A stretch of 64,000 nucleotides of DNA. Origin: Pyropia yezoensis. Taxonomy: Eukaryota; Rhodophyta; Bangiophyceae; Bangiales; Bangiaceae. The stretch is from contig CM020620.1 of assembly GCA_009829735.1 (NCBI GenBank), positions 20,992,020 through 21,056,019 on the forward strand. Direction: 5' to 3'. The first letter of the stretch is position 1, and each line of letters begins with the position of its first letter. Below, piece by piece: positions 40,340 to 48,948 of the stretch. The position numbers were made by a program, and so were the translations under genes. The notes under the pieces were generated by a model, which had not been told where the DNA came from, made no database searches, and saw only the letters and a program-made list of their open reading frames with translations.

Positions 40340-40987
40340 GCGCAGCAGTGCTTATCCCCTGTCAAGATACAAGCCCGATTTTGGCCAGATCTCTTGCTTC
40401 GTTGTGCAAATTCTTGCTCTGATCGAGCACGAAAATGAACGGCTCGAGCAGAACTGTGCTTTTCTTATCGAGGGGATGGGCTGAGGCCAAAGAATCTCCC
40501 CCAGCATGACCGACACGACGGCCGCTGTCGGTGTTCTGTCAACCAATGGCAACAGCGGTGGCGCTGCTGATTGCTGGACGGAGCGTTCCATTGGTCAGAA
40601 TTCACGTTGTAGATGTCGAGCAAGGCGGAGAGAAGTTTCCGTGCAGACCTTCGAAAGCTGTCGTCGCGCAGGTTTTTGCTTATCCAGTGCGAGAGATTGC
40701 GCGATTTTTGAACGCATTTGTTTAAACATTGCTCCCAAGCGTAGCGATGGTCGGTCGCTTCTTTGCGCTTCACGGGAGTGCTTTCCTGCCCAGAGCGCTT
40801 CCGGTCATACCAAGGGAGGTAGCGACCACCAATCGCCCGAGCTGCTATGGGCAAAAAGCAAGAAACGGGAGTAAAAGCGGTGTCTATGATGCCTTGAGGG
40901 GGGTCGATGCAGGTTTTATGCAGGTTTTTGCTCGACAATTTCCCAAAAAAGCAAGAAATTTTTGACAGGCGATAAGCAGTGCTGCGC
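40340..40987. mobile_element. Candidate non-autonomous DNA transposon with 26-nt terminal inverted repeats, 648 bp
   Basis: Bases 40340-40365 and 40962-40987 are inverted repeats with 24 of 26 matches (outer end GCGCAGCA, inner part CTTATC and CTGTCAA). The interior has much lower G+C than either side and subterminal TTCTTGCT motifs near both ends. The longest internal frame (minus, 40938-40465) has no domain I know. I found no clean target-site duplication, so the superfamily is open; the CAGTG/CACTG near the ends is only weakly hAT-like. Confidence 0.55.
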
Positions 40988-42748
40988 GGAAGGTGTCGAC
41001 ACGGGCGAGAAGAGCAGGCGAGTGACCGCGCGCATCCGACGTCGTACTTGATCCACTAACTGACGTTCTGTCAAGTACTTACAAACTGCTTTTGATGATG
41101 ACTTGAAACGGTGTTCCAGACTCCCTGCAAGACCCCCCTGCTCGTCAGCGTCCACAAAATCTGGCGTACGGAGATCACCCCACCCGCAAGCGTCGGTTCG
41201 TCGGTTCGTGGAAGCCATGACCCCAACCGGCACGCAAGGCGGACTTTGAGCGTAAGCGCGCTGGGAGTGGCGCTCGGCGGTGCCTCGAGAGTGGGAGCCG
41301 ATCTCCCGACCGCGAGCGCCGAGCCCGCCGCCTCCCAGTTCACCAATGGCGCATCTCGCGGCGCCGTGGGCACCTCTCAGATGCGGATACGGCGGTCGAC
41401 CGGCGCGGGGTCTCCTCGGTCTGACCGGCGCGGGGTCGCCTCGGTCTAACCGGCGTGCGGTCGCCGCGGCCGGGGCCCCACCCGCCGGCGCGAGGAGATG
41501 TGTGGGCAGGAAGCAATGTGGGCCTTGCACATGGCGGCGGCTGGACGCCGCCCCGTGGCCATTCAATCGGCATGTGCATCCGGGGCCAAGACCATCTTGG
41601 TGCGTCCAAGCACCCATCCACCATGCATCGGCCCTGTCCCCTGGCCCTTTTGTTTCCAAGGGGCCTTTGCCAAGAACGTGTGGCTCTGCACCGCCACCGT
41701 CGCGGCGCCGCTTCGGCAATGTGTCTTGCAGCCACCAACTTGTGGTTGAACCAGGGTGGGCGCGCACGAGAGGCCGGCCGTCGCTTCTGGCGCCTCGTTC
41801 TTGGCCCGCCGCGCGGCGGCGCCCACCTCGACCGGCACACGAGACGAGCCCGCCGCCGACCCACCCGGCAGAGTCGCCTTGGCGGACCCAGCCCAGCGGT
41901 GTGGCCCGGCCGCCCGTATGCCGCTGCCCCCCCGCCCCACCTCTGGCTACGGCACGCCGCGCGCGTGCGCGCCGGAAGGGTGCCCAAACGGCGCGGCTTG
42001 CCCCACCCTCCGCACGCAGAGCGGCGGGGTGCGCGCGCATCGGGTGTGGTGGGCCCCCCAAAAATGCCCGCGACGCGCCTCGTCCCACCCCCCCCCCCCC
42101 CCCCCCCTGCTCCGCCACCGCTGCAGCAGAGGTCCCCCCCCTCGTTCCCAGCTGAGGCCCTTTCTCGCGCCGCCGACCCCCCTCCCACGCCGCATCAAGG
42201 GGGGTGTACCAGACCCCGTCGCGGGCCCCACCCCGCGTGTGCGGCTGAGACCGACTCACGTCGCGGACCCCCGACGGTAGGCACCCATTCCGGCTTGGGC
42301 GGCGCTTTGGGCCGGGTGGCGCACCGCCGCCCGTGTGCCCGGGCGGTGGTGGGGCAGCGGCCTGCGCGCTGAGGGCGACGCGGAGGACCGCCCCCCCCCG
42401 CAGCTCTGCGTGGGCGCGCCTCGAGCTCGGGGCGGCCCCTCGCGTTACCTATAGGTTGCGCGGCTTGCTTGGGCAGCGCAGCGCAACGTACGCGAGGTGG
42501 TACAGAACAGCCCACTGGCACCGACGCGCTCGTGCCGCCGCTGCGCTCCCTCTGTGGGTTGGACTCCTTACCGCCTCCTCGGTCTCTCCCCCGTCGGTGC
42601 CGACGTCGTGCCCTCTCTTGCGCCACCTTCCCCTTGCGTCCCCCACTCCTTTTGTCTCCCGCCCCCCCCCCCCCTTCCAGCCCTTTTTAACCCGTCTGTC
42701 TTGTCGGCCCATGCGCGCAGCGGTACCCGGCTCCCGAGCGGGATCACC
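40988..42748. other. Spacer upstream of the CCT gene; no supported gene
   Basis: The first 200 bases are moderate in G+C; after 41200 the stretch is very GC-rich, with long open frames in four or more frames at once and no conserved domain. It includes a C tract at 42088-42106. The part near 42650-42748 is probably the promoter and leader of the CCT gene. Confidence 0.55.
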
Positions 42749-44011
42749 ATGCCGACCTTCGAAGCCGCCGGCGACGCGACGCCCCCCCCCGCCCCCACGG
42801 GCAAGATGATGGCCATGGTGCGGCTGTTTCACGAGAACGACTCGGCCACCGCTGGTAACGCACTGATGCTTCAGCAGCAGTACCAGGCGTGGGAGACAGA
42901 GGACGAGGGCCGCGGCGCCCTCGGCCTGAGCCGTGGTGCCGACGACGACTGCCCGCCCCTGTCACTCGACGCTGTGCTTTTGGACGATGCCGACGACGTG
43001 GACGGCGACGCGGGGATTCTTGGGATGGACGTGTGCTCGTTTGACGCGGCTACCGACGGGGATGACGCAATGGAGTCTTTTTTGCCCCTCTGCTTTGACC
43101 CGCCGCCCCCACCGTTGGCGGTGGAGACGGCACAGACGCGGGCGGCGGCGATCGCGGCGGTCAAGATCGAGACGGACAAGCTGGTCGCGTCGGGCCAATT
43201 ATCCATGACTACGGATGAGGGTGGGGCATCTCCGCCGCAGCCGCCGCCGCCACCACCGCCGACGATTGCATTTCCTGTGTCGGGGCAGCCGCTGTGTCTG
43301 GCTGGCGCCACCGTTGGTCTGTCTTCTGGCAGCGGCAAGCTCACCCCCGTCACAGTCTCCCCGGTGATCTCCTCTTCCCCGTGTACCAGCGACAGCGGCC
43401 TTGACCCGTGCACGCCGCCTGGAGACGGGGAGAGCGAAGCCGCGACCATCCCCAGCCCAGGTGCGGCAAGCAGTAGTGCCGGCCCTCCCAGCAGCAGCTG
43501 CGTCAGCGACCAACTTTGTGCTACTAGTGGGGGCGGTGTGTCTGTGTCCACCATCCCCCCGCCCAGCAGTGCCGATGCTGCCCGTGCGACGCGTGCGGCA
43601 GCCATGAGCCGCTTCCACGCCAAGCGTGCGCGGCGGTCCTTTACCAAGAAGGTTATGTACGCGGTGCGTAAGGACCTAGCCGACGTCCGGCCGCGCGTCA
43701 AGGGCCGCTTTGTCAGCCGCACCCACATGGCGTTGTACAAGCGCTATGGTGATGCCTACCGGGAGCACCTGGATGAGGTTGGCACCGTTGGCGTCGATGA
43801 CACGGCCGTGACCGCGTCTGTGGCACGCCGGGTGATTGCAGGGACCGCGGCGGGCGGGCAACCACCGACGGCGGCCGTTGCCGCCGCGACTGCCGCGGCC
43901 GCGGCCGCGTCTGCGGCAGCAGCCGCAGCAGCAGCCACGTCGTCCGAAGCGACCCCCGCAAAGACCTCTGGGATGGCCTTTCCCGCTGTGGCCGTGCCGT
44001 CGCCGGCGTGA
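42749..44011 (+). CDS. CCT-domain protein, probable transcriptional regulator, 420 aa
   Basis: I chose the ATG at 42749 (MPTFEAAGDA), the first in a frame whose upstream part only translates leader. Residues about 283-325 form a CCT motif (CONSTANS, CO-like, TOC1): MSRFHAKRARRSFTKKVMYA followed by VRKDLADVRPRVKGRFVSR. The basic residues, the aromatic in the middle and the terminal RPRVKGRFV are the family hallmarks. In plants CCT binds DNA with NF-Y or interacts with other regulators in light and clock control. No B-box, GATA finger or response-regulator domain precedes it. The N-terminus is acidic (DDDCPP, DDADDVDGDAG) and may activate transcription; the tail is Ala-rich. It is probably nuclear, and its exact role is unknown. 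Confidence 0.88.
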   Translation: MPTFEAAGDATPPPAPTGKMMAMVRLFHENDSATAGNALMLQQQYQAWETEDEGRGALGLSRGADDDCPPLSLDAVLLDDADDVDGDAGILGMDVCSFDAATDGDDAMESFLPLCFDPPPPPLAVETAQTRAAAIAAVKIETDKLVASGQLSMTTDEGGASPPQPPPPPPPTIAFPVSGQPLCLAGATVGLSSGSGKLTPVTVSPVISSSPCTSDSGLDPCTPPGDGESEAATIPSPGAASSSAGPPSSSCVSDQLCATSGGGVSVSTIPPPSSADAARATRAAAMSRFHAKRARRSFTKKVMYAVRKDLADVRPRVKGRFVSRTHMALYKRYGDAYREHLDEVGTVGVDDTAVTASVARRVIAGTAAGGQPPTAAVAAATAAAAAASAAAAAAAATSSEATPAKTSGMAFPAVAVPSPA

Positions 44012-45475
44012 CGCAGCTCGCATCTTGCTGGCTGCATCCCCATCTTCCTCTCCCCTTTCCCTGTGGAGCTAGTTTTGTGGCGGTCCCTGCTGCTGCTGTC
44101 TCTGTCGAGGGTTTTACCTGCCCGGACGGTAACCATTGTGTGCAACAGTTTTTTCTTCCAAGCGGGACGTGCCCTCCCGCGCCAGGAGGCCGCCACCCTT
44201 TGTACGTACACATGACGATTATATCCGCTGCACCTGGCGATAACGTCGGCGGCTGTGCGGGGGCGGCGCGGTGCCTGCCTGCCTCGGTGGTGATGATGGC
44301 TACTGGCGGGGGCGGACGACACGCTGCTTCGTCATCAAGACGGGCGTTGCCATGGCTGGCCCGCTCTACTGTGGCCGCTGGGCGTTGCCGTGTCCTGACG
44401 GCGGGCAGCACTGACGCGGGCGGGCACGGTGCTCCTCGTGCGTACAGGGAACCTCCGTCGCCCCCGGAGGTTCGGCGTCGATGGTCATCCTCCCTGGTGG
44501 CGCCGTCTCCCTGGCGCCGGTGGCGTTGGCTCTCTGTAGGGTCACCCTATGCCTGGGCTGACACCCCTGACGGCGGACGCGTCCGTGTGGCGGCCTTTCC
44601 TGCGAGGCGCTCTGACCTCCTTGGGATGAGTCCGCGCATCACACGCGCACAGAGGCTCCCCCACCGCCCGGCCCCCCGACTTTCCCTAACATATTTTTCT
44701 TATTTCCTTTTCTTTCTATTTTCTATCTTTCTCGAGGGGGGGGCGGGGAGGGAGGCGTTGTATTTATGCTCGTTGCCGTGCTTCTGTGGGGGGGGGTGAT
44801 TGCCTGCGATGCAAAAAGTGTAAGTGTATCTGACCTATCCTTGGGCCTGCAGCGCGGTGACGACCCGGGGCAGACCACAGACACCAGGGACACTGGGCAG
44901 CGGGCGGCGTCACCCGTCCGCCGCGAATGCGCCCTGGCCAGCGGGCGAGCAACCACCCAGCAACCACCTCCGTCCCAGCAGTGCCCTCTCGCGTGGCGTC
45001 TGCAGCCACTGTTCCGGCGGTCCGTGAGGTGGCTGGGCAACCGCTTCGTGTCTTTTTCTGGTACATACTGTACGCTCGGAACACCTCGTCAGCTCTCGTG
45101 CCTACCTGAATAGTGAGGCCGAAAACTCACGCACGCACGTGTCACCCACGAATAAAGTCGGGCGCCGTACCAATAGATATGAAGTTTAAAAGCTTGCCAA
45201 TTTCACGATGTGTTCTTGTCATGAGTGTATTTCACTGGTAACGCTCGGCCCCGCCCTCGATTCCGCCAAGCGTAGCCCTCTGCATCCCCCTCTTCCGCTT
45301 CCGTTCTGCCGCCGCCACCTCCACATCCACCACGTCGTATGATGCGTACTCCCCCCCTTGTCCTTTGGTGTCACCTCCGGAAACTTTCGCGTGCCCCCTT
45401 GCTCGCGTCGCTCACCCCGTGCCTTGCCTGCCCCTCCTCCCCGCCTCCCGGGACCCCACGACTGCTCTTGCCAGG
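44012..45475. other. Downstream region of the CCT gene and upstream region of the next gene
   Basis: A pyrimidine-rich, AT-richer patch lies at 44690-44735 and an AATAAA at 45151-45156, which could be a polyadenylation signal. The open frame 44008-44799 has no domain and starts at the stop of the CCT gene, so I take it as untranslated. Confidence 0.45.
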
Positions 45476-46435
45476 ATGCGCCCCCCCCTGCCCGGCCTTC
45501 TCTACACCATCCCCCCCAGCCTGTACATTTCTCTTACCAACGCGGTCAATGGGACGCCGCTGTTAGCCACCCGCGGTCCGGGCTTCCCCTTTGCCACCCG
45601 CTTTGTGCCCCTCCCGCGGGGTGGTGCGGAGCCCACCGCCGCCGACGTGGTGTCTGCCGTCGCCGGCGCGTCACCGGGTGCCGCCGGCGGTGGCGGCAGC
45701 GGCGGCGGCGGCGGCGGTGGCGGTGGTAGTGGCGGCTGGGACGGCTCCACGGTGGTCTTTGCCGGCGCCGGGGAGCCGACGCTGCGGCCGCACGTGCTCC
45801 TCGCCGCCGTCGCCGGTCTGTCGGGCGGCTACAAGACGCGGCTGGTGACCAACGGGCGGGTGCGACGGCTGCCGACGCTGGGCAGCGGCGGCGGTGGCGG
45901 CGGGGGGGTGGCGCCGCCCACCCTCCGGGCACGGCTGGAGGGAGGCGGGCTCGGCGGGGCCGCCACCGCCACCGCGCCGCGCTCGCCGCGGGGTCTCCTG
46001 CCGGGGGAGGTGTCGCTGCCACAGGCGCTGCGTGACGCGGGCCTCCACTCCGTGTCGGTGGCGCTAAACGCGCACGACGAGGCCTCCTACGCGCGGGTGA
46101 TGAACCTGGCGCCTCCGGCCGCGACGGACCCGGCGACGACAGCAGCGGCGGCGGCGGCGGCGGCGGCGGCACCCGCTGCGGACGCGGTTGACGGGGGTGT
46201 GGGTGCCGGCGCAGCCGGCGCGCCCTCCGCCGACGGGAGCGCCGCCACCCTGGCCGACGTGCTGGCCTTTGTGGCCGACTGCGCGGCGGTCAACCTGCCC
46301 GGCGGGGTGGAGGTGACCTGCGTCGAGGCGCCGGGGGTGCGTATTGGGGCGGCGCAGCGGCTGGCGCTTGAAGCGGGCGCCGACGCCTTTCGCGTGCGCT
46401 CCTGGTTTGGTATCCTGGGGGGGGAGGAGACGTAG
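45476..46435 (+). CDS. TatD-associated radical-SAM-like protein lacking the cluster cysteines, 319 aa
   Basis: I chose the ATG at 45476 (MRPPLPGLLY). The order of motifs follows the TatD-family-associated radical SAM group: beta-1 strand SLYISLTNAVNG, a VVFAGAGEPTLRP motif (the GEP that binds SAM), RLVTNGR, VSVALNAHDEASYARVM, VEVTCVEAPGV and FRVRSWFG at the end. In the family LTN is followed by CX3CX2C holding a 4Fe-4S cluster; here the segment is NAVNGTPLLATRG with no Cys, so cluster and radical chemistry should be lost. Long Gly and Ala insertions (105-120, 175-190, 255-275) enlarge it over the usual 200 or so residues. It may be a SAM-binding or structural remnant. Confidence 0.7.
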   Translation: MRPPLPGLLYTIPPSLYISLTNAVNGTPLLATRGPGFPFATRFVPLPRGGAEPTAADVVSAVAGASPGAAGGGGSGGGGGGGGGSGGWDGSTVVFAGAGEPTLRPHVLLAAVAGLSGGYKTRLVTNGRVRRLPTLGSGGGGGGGVAPPTLRARLEGGGLGGAATATAPRSPRGLLPGEVSLPQALRDAGLHSVSVALNAHDEASYARVMNLAPPAATDPATTAAAAAAAAAAPAADAVDGGVGAGAAGAPSADGSAATLADVLAFVADCAAVNLPGGVEVTCVEAPGVRIGAAQRLALEAGADAFRVRSWFGILGGEET

Positions 46436-47040
46436 TGAATGGCCATTGGGCGGGGGGGAAGTGGGAGAGATGCGGGGCGGGGAGGCCTGCGAGGGTGCGG
46501 ATGGAAATGGTGCCACCTTGTGGGGAAGACGGGGCTGTGTTGGAGAGCAGCGAGCGAGAAGGGTGGATGCGGGCTGGGCGCACACGCTGGCGGCCGGCAG
46601 TGCGGTTGCGGCTGCCAGTGATGCTGGAGAGGGTGAGATGCTGGCCGTATCCGCTGCTGGCCAGCCGGCCGCCCCCTGTCTTAGGAGGTGGGCGAGTTTG
46701 CTGAGGGCGTCGGCCGCTCGACCTTCTCTTTTATGCGTTGCAAGCACCAACCCGCCGTCTGTTATTGAGTCACCCCCAACTGTGGGGGGCGCGGCTGGCG
46801 CACCCTGTGCGTGGTCGCCCCCCCGCCTATCCGCACCATCCCCGACCATTCACACCCCACGGATGGTCCCGCGGGCGGTGTGGCCATTCCCACCGCCCAT
46901 CCATGGACACGCAGCGGCCAGCCCACCACCCCCCAAAGTCCCTCGTGCGCGGTGGGCCACCGCCCAAGCCCTACACCCTGCAGGCCTCCCGCCATGGGTG
47001 ACCATACGACTCTTGCCCTGGTCGCCGCCTACCGCCCTGC
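46436..47040. other. Convergent intergenic spacer
   Basis: It lies between the stops of the radical-SAM-like gene and the minus-strand gene at 47041. It is GC-rich and open in several frames, and I see no conserved feature. Confidence 0.5.
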
Positions 47041-48948
47041 CTACGCCACCGCAAACACAAGGTATTCGTCCGACAGGTAGGACAGCACCCGGTCCGTCTC
47101 CACCGACGGCGGCCCGTCGTCGGCGTCCGAGTCAGAATCGCCCCAGCCGCCGCCGCCGCCGCCGCCGCCGCCGTCGTCGCGGTCCATGCCGATTGGCCTC
47201 CCCCGCGGGAGGGCGGGCAGCCGCACCACCGCGGGCACGCGGCAGAGGTGCCGCGGGGGGTTGCGAGCGGTGGCAGTGATGGCGCTGCCGCCGCCGCCGC
47301 CGTCACCGCCGCCGGTCCACGAGCCCGCCACCGCGGTGGCCCACCCGCCGCCGTCGGACCAAGAGCCCGCCACCGCGGTGGCCCACCCGTCGCCGTGGTA
47401 CGAGCGGCTCTCGCCGGCGCGGGGGGGACCGGCCGCCCACCCACCGCCGGTCGCCCAGCCGGGGGCGGCGGACCAGCCGTCGATGGGATTCTCGACGCTG
47501 GTCACGGCGGCGGCCTTTTCCCCCGTCTCGGCAGCCGTCGGACCGCCGTCGCCAGCACCTGGAAGCGGTATGCCCTCTTCCCCAGCGAACTGGGTGGCCT
47601 GGTTGGGTGGGACCCCCGACAGTGCACCCCCACCGGACGGCGTCCACGTCAGCGGCAGTGGCGTGCCCGCCTCCCACGGGCGCCCCCCGTCGGTCGGGGC
47701 GGCCACAGTCGCGCGGCGCCACCAGCGGCCACGGCGGCCACCTCCGCCTCCGGCACTGCCGGTACAGGCGTCCCCCGCCTCGTCCGCGTCGGTGGCGGCG
47801 CGGCGGGCGGTGGGCCACCAGCCGCGGGACCGCCGGCCGCCCCGGGGGGCGGGCAGCGCGTCGACCCCCCCCACCCGCCAGCGGTGGGCCTCCCGCCCCG
47901 CCGCCCGGCGGGACCACACCCCCGCGCCGCCCGCGAAAGAGCGGTGGCCTGGGTGAGGGAGGGCGCCGCTCGGGCGGCGCCCCCCCCCGCCCCCCGCCGC
48001 CTGCCGGCTGGCGGCGCTTGCCCGTCGCCGCGACGCCGGTGGCAGCGCGGCGGCGGCGGCCGGCGCCACCGCCCACAGCCCGTCCACGGGCGACGCCGGG
48101 GGGGACGTTAACGGCCGCCGGCGGCGGCGTTCCACCGACACGCGGAGGCCCGCGTGGGAGCCGCCGCTCCCCCCCACCTCGCTGTCATCGTCCACCCACG
48201 GGGAGGAGGAGAGGCGGGTGGAGCGGCGGCGGCGGTGGGTGGGCCCCCGCGGCTCGTCATCGTCGGTCCGCGGCGACGGGGGGGCGGCGGCGGCGGCAGC
48301 GGCGCGGGACGGGCGCCGCCGCCGGTGGGGGGGCGCCTCGTCGTCGGTCCGCGGGGACGGGGGCACGGCGCGGGAGCTGCGCCGCCGCCGGTGGCGACCA
48401 GACGCCGCCGGCACGTTGCCGCCAGCGCCGTCCGTGTCGCCGCCAGCGGCCGCGGCGGCGGCCGGCAAGGCCAGGCCGGGGGGGGTGGTGCCCGGGCGGC
48501 CGCCGCCACCCCCACCGGGAGCGGGGGTGGGGGAGAGCGGGAAGTGCCGCGCCGGCCGGGGCGGCGGCTCCGCCACTGCACCCAGCCGCGCGGCGCCGGC
48601 CGGCGGCGGTGGCGCCCGCGGCACCAGCAGCAGCCCAGCCGCAGCGGGCGCCCACCCCGGCCCGTCCCCACCGGCAGCCGCCGCCGCGGCTGCCGACGTG
48701 GACGTGGACGTTGACGACGAGGCAGCCGACGAGACGGGCGACGACGCCGGGGACCGCCACCCGCGGGCGACGCCGGCGGCGGCGTAGCCCGCCAGCAGCG
48801 GCGGCGGCAGCACCGCCGGGTGCGGCGACGCCGATGACGCCCGCGACGCGGCCGCCGGCGGGCCCGTCATCCATCCCGACGGGGGCGGCGTCGGCGGCCG
48901 CCGGGGCGGCGCGCCCTCCACGGGCGGCGCCAGGCACGCAAACCGCAT
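47041..48948 (-). CDS. Hypothetical low-complexity protein, 635 aa
   Basis: The ATG at 48948 (MRFACLAPPV) opens a single frame of 635 codons. Three near-repeats RRRRSSRAVPPSPRTDDE, RRRRPSRAAAAAA and RRRRSTRLSSSPWVDDD alternate basic and acidic patches (about 185-260). WATAVAGSWSDGGG is repeated twice near 565-585. The last 25 or so residues, with PPSVETDRVLSYLSDEYLVF, look like ordered protein. No known domain is visible. The opposite strand is open too, so the call rests on the repeats in phase and the C-terminus. A disordered nuclear or scaffold protein is possible. Confidence 0.4.
   Translation of the reverse strand: MRFACLAPPVEGAPPRRPPTPPPSGWMTGPPAAASRASSASPHPAVLPPPLLAGYAAAGVARGWRSPASSPVSSAASSSTSTSTSAAAAAAAGGDGPGWAPAAAGLLLVPRAPPPPAGAARLGAVAEPPPRPARHFPLSPTPAPGGGGGGRPGTTPPGLALPAAAAAAGGDTDGAGGNVPAASGRHRRRRSSRAVPPSPRTDDEAPPHRRRRPSRAAAAAAAPPSPRTDDDEPRGPTHRRRRSTRLSSSPWVDDDSEVGGSGGSHAGLRVSVERRRRRPLTSPPASPVDGLWAVAPAAAAALPPASRRRASAASRQAAGGGGGRRPSGALPHPGHRSFAGGAGVWSRRAAGREAHRWRVGGVDALPAPRGGRRSRGWWPTARRAATDADEAGDACTGSAGGGGGRRGRWWRRATVAAPTDGGRPWEAGTPLPLTWTPSGGGALSGVPPNQATQFAGEEGIPLPGAGDGGPTAAETGEKAAAVTSVENPIDGWSAAPGWATGGGWAAGPPRAGESRSYHGDGWATAVAGSWSDGGGWATAVAGSWTGGGDGGGGGSAITATARNPPRHLCRVPAVVRLPALPRGRPIGMDRDDGGGGGGGGGWGDSDSDADDGPPSVETDRVLSYLSDEYLVFAVA

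Noticed and set aside
41280..42372. Overlapping ORFs of about 300 codons upstream of the CCT gene
   Set aside because: Several frames are open at once because of base composition, and none shows conserved text or a domain.
44008..44799. 263-codon ORF after the CCT gene
   Set aside because: It begins within the stop region of the CCT gene, has no domain, and runs into an AT-rich pyrimidine patch. It is better taken as untranslated sequence.
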